From positions 1 through 6,881 of the forward strand of contig WTKI01000102.1 of the NCBI GenBank assembly GCA_011524425.1: DNA of 6,881 nucleotides. Direction: 5' to 3'. The stretch comes from Altererythrobacter sp. Lineage in GTDB: Bacteria > Pseudomonadota > Alphaproteobacteria > Sphingomonadales > Sphingomonadaceae. A program made the translations under genes and the position numbers. Shown one piece after another: positions 1-6,398 of this stretch. The notes under the pieces were generated by a model. It saw only the letters and a program-made list of their open reading frames with translations, was not told the origin of the DNA and searched no databases. Each line of letters starts with the position of its first letter. The first letter of the stretch is position 1.

Positions 1-2
1 AT

Positions 3-569
3 CGAGCACCGATTGAAGGCAGTACGTCGCCTAATTTGCTCGCGCTTCTTGGCTGTCTCATCCCTGTCGGGCTTGGGATTTATGGCCCCTATGGATTTTT
101 CAGAGTTCTTCCCTTCGAGCCTAAGGCCACAGTTGTAGCAGCAGAAGGTGTTACATCTCATGATGCGACTATAACGCGTGTCACTGTCTACCCAGAAACT
201 GAGCTCGAACGACAGGTGCGGGAGGAAAACTACAAATGGTGCACGTTTTGCCATACGGTTGAAAAAGGCGGAAAGCACAAAGTGGGGCCGAACCTGTATG
301 CAATCTTTGGGCAGCAGATCGCGACAGTGCCAAACTTCGGATACACAAAGAACCTTGTGCAACGCGGCGAGAATGGTGAGGTTTGGACCGACGAGACGAT
401 GTCTGAACTTTTGGAAGACCCCGATCGTTTTGCCCCTGGAACCTCAATGATTGTGTCATCCGGCAATATCGCGGACCCAGCGAAACGCGCTGCCTTGATC
501 AACATATTGAAAAAGGAAACCATGGGCGATGCAATCGACTTTGTGGACGAGCCTGATCCCAATCAATAG
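3..569 (+). CDS. Membrane-anchored class I cytochrome c (CycM/c2-like), 5'-truncated by window edge
   Basis: Predicted electron carrier on the periplasmic face of the inner membrane, where such cytochromes shuttle electrons between the bc1 complex and a terminal oxidase. The reading frame is open to the left edge, so the true start lies outside; the first in-window start, TTG at 36, has no well-spaced ribosome site. A hydrophobic stretch encoded at about 36-105 looks like an uncleaved N-terminal anchor. The haem motif CTFCH is at 240-254 and is followed by the mitochondrial-type signature [11 protein letters not shown]. The expected axial methionine sits in PGTSM (codon 447-449), and a C-terminal helix [11 protein letters not shown] follows. 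The domain is complete and ends in an acidic tail. Identification as class I cytochrome c is firm. The CycM comparison rests on the membrane anchor plus the c2-like domain. Its link to the downstream genes is unproven, with a 165-base gap between them. Confidence 0.88.
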   Translation, partial: RAPIEGSTSPNLLALLGCLIPVGLGIYGPYGFFRVLPFEPKATVVAAEGVTSHDATITRVTVYPETELERQVREENYKWCTFCHTVEKGGKHKVGPNLYAIFGQQIATVPNFGYTKNLVQRGENGEVWTDETMSELLEDPDRFAPGTSMIVSSGNIADPAKRAALINILKKETMGDAIDFVDEPDPNQ

Positions 570-643
570 CTCCAAGATCAATTGGATGGCTTGTCCAAGA
601 CTATCTTCGCAAAGTGAACAATGACTATGATATTGTCGCAATG

Positions 644-677
644 ATGGTCCAGCAGCGACATCGTCGGGTTCGACCAT
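644..677 (+). promoter_or_regulatory. Nested stem-loop in the gap between cytochrome c and calycin-like gene
   Basis: An outer perfect 6-bp inverted repeat, ATGGTC at 644-649 and GACCAT at 672-677, encloses an inner 4-bp stem, CGAC at 656-659 and GTCG at 663-666, with an ATC loop. The two stems are separated by an internal loop of 6 and 5 bases. There is no T-run, so it is not a standard intrinsic terminator. It could be an RNA structure in the leader of the next gene, or a protein site. No convincing promoter hexamers were found in the 570-734 gap, although a promoter may well lie there. Confidence 0.3.
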
Positions 678-734
678 AAATCTCGGTACTTAATCAAGCC
701 CCGGGTTCGCAGTATGGAAATCGGATAGGATAAT

Positions 735-1250
735 ATGACCACGAAACAAGAGATCGCGAAAAACATGCCACTTCTCGCAGAAGCTGAAGGCGTTTGGGAA
801 GGCTGGTATCGTTACTATGACGCTGAGTCAGGCGAGATGATTGATGCGCACCGTTCGCGTCTGATTTGTCGCTTGCCAGAAGACGGCAAGCCTTCCGACT
901 ACCACCAGACCAATTACTATTTTTGGGAAGATGGCCGCTCTGAAATCAGAGACTTTCCTGCCAATTACCGCGATGGTCGCATTTGGTGGGATAATGACTT
1001 GATCAAGGGATGGGCTGCAGCGATGCAGCCGGATGATCAGAACCTTTCGACCTGCTTGAATTGGGTGCGTAAGGGGGAAGAGAACGTCTATCTTTATGAA
1101 ATGATCCAAGTGAACAAAGCGCATGACTTGCGCTCGCGCACTTGGCAATGGTTCCGTAATGGAAAATGCTTCCAGCGTACATTGATCGACGAGCACAGAG
1201 TTTCTCACGATTGGCAAAGCTGGACAAACAACGAGGCGCCGACTTGCTAG
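735..1250 (+). CDS. Hypothetical calycin/lipocalin-like protein (possibly DUF3598-like)
   Basis: A 171-residue protein without signal peptide or membrane segment, so probably cytoplasmic. It is rich in Trp and Tyr and has the alternating pattern of a small antiparallel beta-barrel. Near the N-terminus (residues 19-28) GVWEGWYRYY contains a lipocalin-style GxW. Central strands include NYYFWEDGRSEI (60-71) and GRIWWDN (81-87), and a closing strand block RTWQWFRNGKCFQRTLIDE lies at 135-153. This pattern resembles calycin-fold families with DUF3598-like architecture, which bind small hydrophobic ligands; the family label is from memory and uncertain. Start ATG 735 is preceded by AGGA at 727-730 with a short 4-base spacer. 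The M24 gene begins 61 bases after its stop, so co-transcription is likely. It may bind or sense a ligand handled by the neighbouring exported proteins, but no function can be assigned. Confidence 0.75.
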   Translation: MTTKQEIAKNMPLLAEAEGVWEGWYRYYDAESGEMIDAHRSRLICRLPEDGKPSDYHQTNYYFWEDGRSEIRDFPANYRDGRIWWDNDLIKGWAAAMQPDDQNLSTCLNWVRKGEENVYLYEMIQVNKAHDLRSRTWQWFRNGKCFQRTLIDEHRVSHDWQSWTNNEAPTC

Positions 1251-1311
1251 TCGTTGAGGCCATGCAAGTCGCTGCAGTTTGCGGTCATCCAATCATGATT
1301 GGTTGGTTGCC

Positions 1312-2697
1312 GTGAGTGGCCTTACCCGCCGAGATGCGATCGCGATGGGCGGAGCTGCCGGGGTCCTGGCAATTCCTCAGGCAGTTCCTGCCCGAAGCAA
1401 GGATTTCGCGTCCGCTGACTCGGCTTTTGGCAAGACGACGATTACTGGGCAACTCAATGATTGGTTAGCGTCCTCGCCGTTATTTAACATTGAAAACGCC
1501 CACAAGGTGTTGACCCGCCACGGCTTTGACGCATTGCTGGTGAGTGGACCGATCAATCTCTATCATTTGACGAGCATTCGCCCGGTCACAAACGAGATGT
1601 TTCCGCGTCCTTTCGAGGCTTATGCGCTGCTTTGCAAAGATGAAAAGCAGCCTGTCCGATTGCTGATGAATGACTTCCAGTCGTATTTTCTTGCTGCTGA
1701 TGAAACACCCGGCGACTGGCTCGAGACCCGCATATACACAGGGCCAGGCCAAGACGACCCCGCGGAGCCGCGTCCCCCTTTCATGTTGCGCATACCTCAG
1801 GATGCCAAGCTGTCCTATGACGAGCAGTCTCGCAGGGATCATATTGCGCGAATGACGCAGGGCAGAGCGTTGTCGCCTGCTTCAGGACTGGTGGATATGC
1901 TCCGGGACGCAGGCCTTGCCGATGGGCGCGTCGCCACTGATAGTGCGATTGCGCCAATATATTGCGAGACTGCAGGGCTCGCGACCTCATTTTTTGGGGC
2001 GGACCAAGTGCTCGGGGAGATCCGGCGCTTAAAGTCTCCAATCGAAATTGAGCTGATGCGTTTTGCCGCTTCAACTAATGCGCGAGCGGCTATGCAGGCG
2101 TCCAAGTCATTGCGGGGAGGGCAGCACCATTCCGATCTGCGTAGTGCCTATTTCGAGCAAGCTTCCATATTAGGCGGCAAAGGCGTGTTCATGGCAATCG
2201 ACCGCGCGACATCAGTCCGCTTCGACCGGGAGTTGTCGGATGGTCAGGCATTCCTCATTGACGGCGTATCAGAATTTCATGGCTATCATGGAGACTTTGG
2301 GCGCACCGTCTTCATTGGAGAGCCCTCTCGCCGGATGGCTAAGGCTGTTAATACAATCGGGCTTGCTTGGAAATCGATAAGAGAGAAGATGCAGATTGGG
2401 GCGACTTACGGCGAACTCATATCTGCAGGACATGAGGCAATTCGTCGCAGCGGACAAGATTTGCTGGTTGCCTTTAATGTACACAGCGTTGGCCTGTGGC
2501 ACACGGATGATCCCTTCGGGCAAAGCGAAGACCGTAGGCTTAATACCCGCTTGGAAGAAGGCATGGTGCTTAGCATTGACTGCCCTCTGTTCGATGAAGG
2601 GATTGGAGGGTCTGCGCATTTTGAAGACCTCACACTGGTCACGCGAGAGGGTCCGGTAAGTCTAAACGAGCAGTTTCCTGAGGCAATCATCGTTTAA
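1312..2697 (+). CDS. Tat-exported M24-family metallopeptidase-like protein (Xaa-Pro aminopeptidase/creatinase fold)
   Basis: Probable periplasmic pita-bread-fold hydrolase. With start GTG 1312 (461 aa) the N-terminus is MSGLTRRDAIAMGG, a clear twin-arginine signal with an h-region and a possible cleavage after AVPA. In-frame TTG codons at 1279 (472 aa) and 1303 are alternatives; none has a good ribosome site. A creatinase-type N-terminal domain covers roughly residues 45-200 and the M24 catalytic domain roughly 225-455. Five metal-ligand positions can be aligned to the family pattern: D317 (LIDG), D328 (GDFGRT), H391 (VHSVG), D423 (SIDCP, where most metallo-members have Glu in IEPG) and E438 (HFEDLTLVT). 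A second His, H397, matches the usual HxxP-region His. The site is therefore nearly complete with one Glu-to-Asp change, and could be an active peptidase/amidohydrolase or a relaxed relative. Family assignment is confident; substrate is unknown. Confidence 0.87.
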   Translation: MSGLTRRDAIAMGGAAGVLAIPQAVPARSKDFASADSAFGKTTITGQLNDWLASSPLFNIENAHKVLTRHGFDALLVSGPINLYHLTSIRPVTNEMFPRPFEAYALLCKDEKQPVRLLMNDFQSYFLAADETPGDWLETRIYTGPGQDDPAEPRPPFMLRIPQDAKLSYDEQSRRDHIARMTQGRALSPASGLVDMLRDAGLADGRVATDSAIAPIYCETAGLATSFFGADQVLGEIRRLKSPIEIELMRFAASTNARAAMQASKSLRGGQHHSDLRSAYFEQASILGGKGVFMAIDRATSVRFDRELSDGQAFLIDGVSEFHGYHGDFGRTVFIGEPSRRMAKAVNTIGLAWKSIREKMQIGATYGELISAGHEAIRRSGQDLLVAFNVHSVGLWHTDDPFGQSEDRRLNTRLEEGMVLSIDCPLFDEGIGGSAHFEDLTLVTREGPVSLNEQFPEAIIV

Positions 2698-2710
2698 TGT
2701 AGTTTCAGGC

Positions 2711-2732
2711 CTTAGGAATAGCGTTTCCTCAG
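2711..2732 (+). terminator. Weak hairpin after the M24 gene
   Basis: CTTAGGAA (2711-2718) can pair with TTCCTCAG (2725-2732) around a TAGCGT loop, giving eight positions with one T-C mismatch, starting 13 bases after the M24 stop. It lacks a T-run, so termination is only possible. The same left arm also matches a distant perfect partner at 2820-2828. Confidence 0.25.
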
Positions 2733-2754
2733 AGCTCAAGTGCATGAAAAATAT

Positions 2755-2773
2755 AAGATAAGATGCTTATCTT
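2755..2773. promoter_or_regulatory. Perfect 19-bp dyad, candidate operator for the TonB receptor operon
   Basis: AAGATAAG at 2755-2762, spacer ATG, then CTTATCTT at 2766-2773: two exact 8-bp arms with a 3-base spacer, in the 199-base gap between the M24 gene and the receptor gene, 123 bases before the receptor start. An AT-rich, -10-like TATAAG at 2752-2757 overlaps its left edge, though no good -35 was found. The shape is typical of a dimeric repressor or activator site. The GATAA/TTATC half-sites recall Fur boxes, but the five-base gap between them does not match the Fur 7-1-7 spacing. The cognate regulator is unknown. Confidence 0.5.
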
Positions 2774-2885
2774 CACACAATGAAGCTTTTGATAGAAACG
2801 CAGGTAACGCTGCCGTTCAATTCCTAAGACAAGCTCCGGAAACATCAAATTAGACCAAAAAAGGTCCCAGTCCATAGAATCCAGT

Positions 2886-2890
2886 GGGGG
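2886..2890 (+). promoter_or_regulatory. G-rich ribosome binding site of the TonB receptor gene
   Basis: A run of five G residues ends 6 bases before ATG 2897; it is an imperfect but well-spaced Shine-Dalgarno. Upstream, GACC (2853-2856) and GGTC (2863-2866) can form a short hairpin with an all-A loop. The overlapping CCCA (2866-2869) could instead pair with TGGG at 2885-2888, which includes part of the G-run, so mild masking of this site is conceivable. Confidence 0.4.
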
Positions 2891-2896
2891 TTTAAC

Positions 2897-5275
2897 ATGA
2901 CACAACGCTTCAAGAATTTGTCCTTAGGTGGAGCGATGACATCGCTTGCATTGGTTTGGTCAGCTCCGGCTTTCGCGCAAGAATCCGACGAGGCTGAGGC
3001 CAGTGATTCCAATGTGATTTTTGTGACCGCTCGTAAGCTAGAAGAATCGGTGCAGGATGTGCCGGTTGCTATTACGGCCTTCGACCAAGAAGCGATCAGG
3101 GAAGCATCGGTTCGTGAACTGGAAGACATCGCCCTGCTAACCCCAGGTTTGGTTTTCGAGGATTTCTCGAACGGAGGATTTGGTACTCCAACAATCCGCG
3201 GTACAACCCAATTCTCGATCAACAATCTTGAGCAGAACGTTTCAACCTTCATCGATGGAATTTACATCCCGCGTCAATATGCTGTTGATATTGGGTCAAC
3301 AAACCTCGAGCGGATTGAAGTCGTTAAAGGCCCGCAAAGTGCTCTCTATGGCGCAAACGCATTTGCGGGTGCGATCAATTATGTCACCACCAATCGCAGT
3401 TTGACTGAATTGAGTGCGACTGCACAAATCGATGTTTCTGAGAACAAAGGCTTCGATATCTCTGCTAAGGTCAGCGCACCATTGGTTGACGATGTGTTCG
3501 CCATTCGAGCTGGTTTCGGGCATTCCGAGTACGATGGGGACTGGCGAAATAACTTCCCGAACGCGGCCGAAGTTAGCCCAGGTACAAATGGTCGTATTGG
3601 TGGTTATGACAATCAGTCATACACCGTCGGGGCGAGCTTGAGCCCGGTCAGCAGTGTCAAAATCGATCTCGACTATTATCGCTTTGACATTTCATCTGAG
3701 TCCCGCGCGCAGTATCGTCTTGATCGAGCAGCCGGCGACTTCAACTGTAGTGTCGGGGGTCTCTCCTTTAGTTTTGCGACTTTCTCTTTCGTACCGGACT
3801 TGGTTGAGAATCAGCTTTTCTGCGGTGAACTTCCCATTGATCCTCCAGCGCCTCCTGGCACAACGGATTTCCCTTCAGGGTTTGTAATCGATCCGGTCTC
3901 TTACGGTCTGGAATCAAAGTCAGAAATCGTGCGTGCGGCAATCAGCGTTGATTTGACTGACCAAATTTCGGCAAATTACCTCTTTGGTGTTTCGTCAGGC
4001 GAGGTCTTTTCAGCGGGGCAAAGCGCCCGCAATCCGATCGATGGCGATCTTTTCTTTGGCTCTGTGGTATTCCCCTTCAGCCTCAACCCGATCGGTGATT
4101 ACGAATATGAATCACATGAACTCAGGTTGCAGTACGAAGGTGATAGCGGACTGCTGGCGATGATCGGCGGTTTCTATCAGGATGGTGACGATCAAGATTT
4201 CAGTACCGGTGCGGTCTTTCCGGGGCCGGTGACTGAGCCGATCACGACAATTCCTGATTTTGCAACTCCGGTCGACACGTTCACTAACACGGAAACCAAA
4301 GCGGTTTTTGCGCGAATCTCTGTGCCCCTTCTCGATGATCGCTTGGTCTTCGAGGCGGAAGGTCGCTATACTGACGAAGAGAAAATACAACTTGATCTTA
4401 CGTCGCCGACACCATTTGTCTTTACCGACTCCTATTTCACCCCTCGTTTCAACCTGTCTTACAAGCTTAGCGAAGACAGCTTGCTTTACGCATCGATCGC
4501 GAATGGTGTGAAGTCTGGCGGCATTAACGCTTCGACGCTACCTGGTGGCGCGCCGCTGATTGCCGAAGAGCAGTTCTACGGGCCAGATGAAAACTGGACC
4601 TACGAGATCGGCATGAAGAATACCTTCATGAATGGAGCGGGCAGGCTGAATATCGCTGCGTTCTACATCGATTGGAGTGATTTGCAGCTTTCCGTAGCAC
4701 CGACCGGCGCTTCGCAAACTACCGTTCTTATCACACTAAACATCGGCGGGGCATCGATCAAGGGTCTCGAAATTGATGGTTCCATTGAGCCGCTGGACGG
4801 CTTCGTGTTGAATGGTGGTCTCGCTTACATCGATGCGACCTATGACGACGATACGATTTCCGGTCGTGTTTTGCGGGCCAACCTTTGTGGTGATGGACTG
4901 GTCTGCAACGCCGATGGTGACGTGGGTGGAAACGACCTGCAGCGAACGTCAAAATTCCAGTGGAACGTGGGCGCTGCTTACGAAACACCGATTTCTGGCT
5001 CACTGGATGCCTTTGGCCGCATTGATATCGCCGGACAATCCAAACAGTATGTTTCGGAGCTCAATGTCGCGACGATTGAACCTCGTGTGCTGACAAATGG
5101 ACGGATCGGTGTCCGCGGTGATCGGTGGTCGGTATCGCTCTGGGCGAAGAACCTATTCGATAAAAAATATGTTTCGAACGCATTTTATATCGGTGGATCA
5201 CCCTTCTTCTCAGTCTACGTGCCGACGGCCGGAAACCGCCGCCGTGTCGGTCTGAGCCTTTCATTCGACTATTAA
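2897..5275 (+). CDS. TonB-dependent outer-membrane receptor
   Basis: A 792-residue outer-membrane gated channel that takes up a bulky ligand using TonB/ExbBD energy. The signal peptide is residues 1-27 with cleavage at AFA|QE. A TonB box-like segment NVIFVTARK lies at 39-47. The plug domain (about 50-165) carries DVPVAITAF, the LTPGLVF segment, the STFIDGIYIPR segment and LERIEVVKGPQSALYG at 137-152. The remainder is the 22-strand beta-barrel, ending in LSLSFDY with the usual C-terminal aromatic residue. Length fits the ferrichrome/siderophore-receptor-like family that is highly expanded in sphingomonads, where many members import plant or aromatic compounds rather than iron, so substrate cannot be assigned. 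Two cysteine pairs, C284/C309 and C664/C670, lie in likely surface loops. The DUF1838 gene starts 22 bases after the stop, so the two are probably co-transcribed. Confidence 0.96.
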   Translation: MTQRFKNLSLGGAMTSLALVWSAPAFAQESDEAEASDSNVIFVTARKLEESVQDVPVAITAFDQEAIREASVRELEDIALLTPGLVFEDFSNGGFGTPTIRGTTQFSINNLEQNVSTFIDGIYIPRQYAVDIGSTNLERIEVVKGPQSALYGANAFAGAINYVTTNRSLTELSATAQIDVSENKGFDISAKVSAPLVDDVFAIRAGFGHSEYDGDWRNNFPNAAEVSPGTNGRIGGYDNQSYTVGASLSPVSSVKIDLDYYRFDISSESRAQYRLDRAAGDFNCSVGGLSFSFATFSFVPDLVENQLFCGELPIDPPAPPGTTDFPSGFVIDPVSYGLESKSEIVRAAISVDLTDQISANYLFGVSSGEVFSAGQSARNPIDGDLFFGSVVFPFSLNPIGDYEYESHELRLQYEGDSGLLAMIGGFYQDGDDQDFSTGAVFPGPVTEPITTIPDFATPVDTFTNTETKAVFARISVPLLDDRLVFEAEGRYTDEEKIQLDLTSPTPFVFTDSYFTPRFNLSYKLSEDSLLYASIANGVKSGGINASTLPGGAPLIAEEQFYGPDENWTYEIGMKNTFMNGAGRLNIAAFYIDWSDLQLSVAPTGASQTTVLITLNIGGASIKGLEIDGSIEPLDGFVLNGGLAYIDATYDDDTISGRVLRANLCGDGLVCNADGDVGGNDLQRTSKFQWNVGAAYETPISGSLDAFGRIDIAGQSKQYVSELNVATIEPRVLTNGRIGVRGDRWSVSLWAKNLFDKKYVSNAFYIGGSPFFSVYVPTAGNRRRVGLSLSFDY

Positions 5276-5285
5276 GATTTAAGAC

Positions 5286-5290
5286 AAGGA
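5286..5290 (+). promoter_or_regulatory. Ribosome binding site that selects the DUF1838 start
   Basis: AAGGA ends 7 bases before ATG 5298 and 4 bases before ATG 5295. A TTG at 5292 is only 1 base away. Spacing favours ATG 5298, which also gives the cleanest Tat n-region (MNRREF). Confidence 0.7.
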
Positions 5291-5297
5291 TTTGATG

Positions 5298-6359
5298 ATG
5301 AATCGTCGCGAATTCGTAGCAGCAGGTGCAGCAGGTGCATCAGCGTTGGTAATGGGGTGTGCTCATGGGTCAGCCTCGGCTGGAACAACTGCGCCTTCTG
5401 CTGCGGCGCGGCGCAGGTCGGGGTCGATTATCACGGACATTTCCGCCGGCCATTACGATCTAACAGTGCCATCCGCCAATCGCGAGATTAGCGCTAAGAT
5501 CAATGGCAATACCGATATGAAGTCGAACAAGTATGGATGGTTCAAGGGCATCGTGCACGGCGTGCGGCCTGGTGAAGCCTTGCGCAATCTGGTCGGCTTC
5601 ACTGGTTTCTCTGTAGCTCGTCTCATGCCGACAGTCGCGGAAGAAGGCGAAGACCCCGGCTACCGCAAGGTCCTCAACGAGATTGGCTTTTACACTGATC
5701 TGGAAACAGGTGAGGTGCTAGAAGAATGGCATAACCCGTATTTCGATGAGAAAGTGCGGGTTGTCCCAATTGCAAATCCAGCCTTCAATCATACGATTAC
5801 AGATTACTTCTTCCAGCCTCCTTCTTATGGCGGACTGAACGATGCTGATCGACGACCAAAGCGCCCATTTGTGTTGGATTGGGAACGCCGCAACGATGAT
5901 CTAAGCTTGGCGTCGCGGATAAATCTTTACTATCCCGCTGCTTTGCAGCCAGAAAAGTGGCCGCGCGAGAGCGGCTCCTCGTTCAACCGCGTTACAGAGA
6001 ATTTCCTCTATCACCTTGATTGGAACGAGGTTCAAAACCCGGAACTTACCAGTATCACAGCGCGCGGAAGTTGGATGCGCACGACGCCTTGGCTGCCATG
6101 GATGCTGATGGGCGATACGCCAGGACACTGCTCATATTCGTGCTTCTTTGGCTCTGAAGATACAATCGAATATGCGGATCCGATCGCCCTTGAGTATGCA
6201 GCTAAGCACTATCCAGAATATTTGGGACTTCTGGCGACTTGGGATACGCCGTCACTATCTTCACTGGAGTGGTATGCACGCGAGCAGACACCAGCGCCTT
6301 TGCCTGCCGACGGGAAGATTCCTCAAGCCAAGCCACCAAAAGGCCCTAGTTGGGGGTGA
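5298..6359 (+). CDS. DUF1838 family protein, Tat-exported, probable lipoprotein
   Basis: A 353-residue exported protein of unknown biochemical function. The N-terminus MNRREFVAAGAAG is a twin-arginine signal, and LVMGC ends at C21, a plausible lipobox with Ala at +2, compatible with outer-membrane sorting; a non-lipidated Tat protein is the alternative. The mature part shows DUF1838 hallmarks: ETGEVLEEWHNP at 136-147 (the family's TGE..W.NP pattern) followed by VRVVPIANP, and GSWMRTTPWLPWMLMG at 257-272 (G.W.R..PW.PWM.MG). The end is a short Pro/Lys-rich tail. It follows the receptor gene by 22 bases, suggesting an operon and a periplasmic job on the same ligand. ATG 5295 or TTG 5292 would only add one or two residues. 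Family identification is confident from motif memory; role is inference. Confidence 0.88.
   Translation: MNRREFVAAGAAGASALVMGCAHGSASAGTTAPSAAARRRSGSIITDISAGHYDLTVPSANREISAKINGNTDMKSNKYGWFKGIVHGVRPGEALRNLVGFTGFSVARLMPTVAEEGEDPGYRKVLNEIGFYTDLETGEVLEEWHNPYFDEKVRVVPIANPAFNHTITDYFFQPPSYGGLNDADRRPKRPFVLDWERRNDDLSLASRINLYYPAALQPEKWPRESGSSFNRVTENFLYHLDWNEVQNPELTSITARGSWMRTTPWLPWMLMGDTPGHCSYSCFFGSEDTIEYADPIALEYAAKHYPEYLGLLATWDTPSLSSLEWYAREQTPAPLPADGKIPQAKPPKGPSWG
5319..5336 (+). repeat. Two tandem 9-bp repeats inside the Tat signal of the DUF1838 gene
   Basis: GCAGCAGGT occurs twice in direct succession and a degenerate third copy (GCATCAGCG) follows. The repeats are in frame and encode Ala-Ala-Gly units of the signal's hydrophobic region, so slippage would lengthen or shorten that region by three residues without breaking the frame. 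This may simply reflect an Ala/Gly-rich signal. Confidence 0.5.
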
Positions 6360-6375
6360 TCCGAATGTCTTGCAG

Positions 6376-6397
6376 TGAAGGTGCGTAAGCGCCTTCA
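6376..6397 (+). terminator. Terminator-like hairpin between convergent genes
   Basis: TGAAGGTGC (6376-6384) pairs with GCGCCTTCA (6389-6397) around a GTAA tetraloop: nine pairs, one of them a G-U wobble at 6382/6391. It starts 16 bases after the DUF1838 stop and ends next to the LytTR stop at 6399-6401. On the minus strand the wobble becomes an A-C mismatch, so the structure is best for the plus-strand transcript. There is no T-run on either side, so it may terminate weakly or protect the mRNA 3' end. Confidence 0.55.
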
Positions 6398-6398
6398 G

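Larger units (their letters stand above)
2711..2828. repeat. Widely spaced perfect 9-bp inverted repeat upstream of the TonB receptor gene
   Basis: CTTAGGAAT at 2711-2719 is the exact reverse complement of ATTCCTAAG at 2820-2828, 100 bases apart. The arms flank the compact 19-bp dyad at 2755-2773, although the two centres are about five bases out of register. It could be a pair of regulator half-sites, a long-range RNA pairing, or chance. Confidence 0.4.

Noticed and set aside
828..1292. Antisense reading frame of 154 residues opposite the calycin-like gene
   Set aside because: Low-complexity-like translation with no recognisable domain, fully opposite a gene with clear protein-like composition and a ribosome site.
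1262..1315. The 17-codon frame as a real small protein gene
   Set aside because: Too short and with a poorly spaced ribosome site; considered only as a possible coupling element.
1480..2619. Several minus-strand and alternative-frame reading frames inside the M24 gene
   Set aside because: All lie inside a coding frame with conserved M24 motifs; none shows a domain, signal or ribosome site.
2755..2773. Fur box upstream of the TonB receptor
   Set aside because: The GATAA and TTATC half-sites fit, but five bases separate them where the Fur 7-1-7 core has three, and no overlapping third half-site is seen. Kept only as an unassigned dyad.
2866..2890. Hairpin masking the receptor ribosome site
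   Set aside because: Only four base pairs (CCCA with TGGG) over a 15-base loop, too weak to claim as a regulatory structure.
2698..2896. Cobalamin or other riboswitch in the receptor leader
   Set aside because: No B12-box-like or other conserved riboswitch core was recognised, and the gap is short.
2845..3252. Antisense reading frame of 135 residues over the receptor signal and plug region
   Set aside because: Ser-rich translation typical of the reverse of a plug domain; it overlaps the strongly supported receptor gene.
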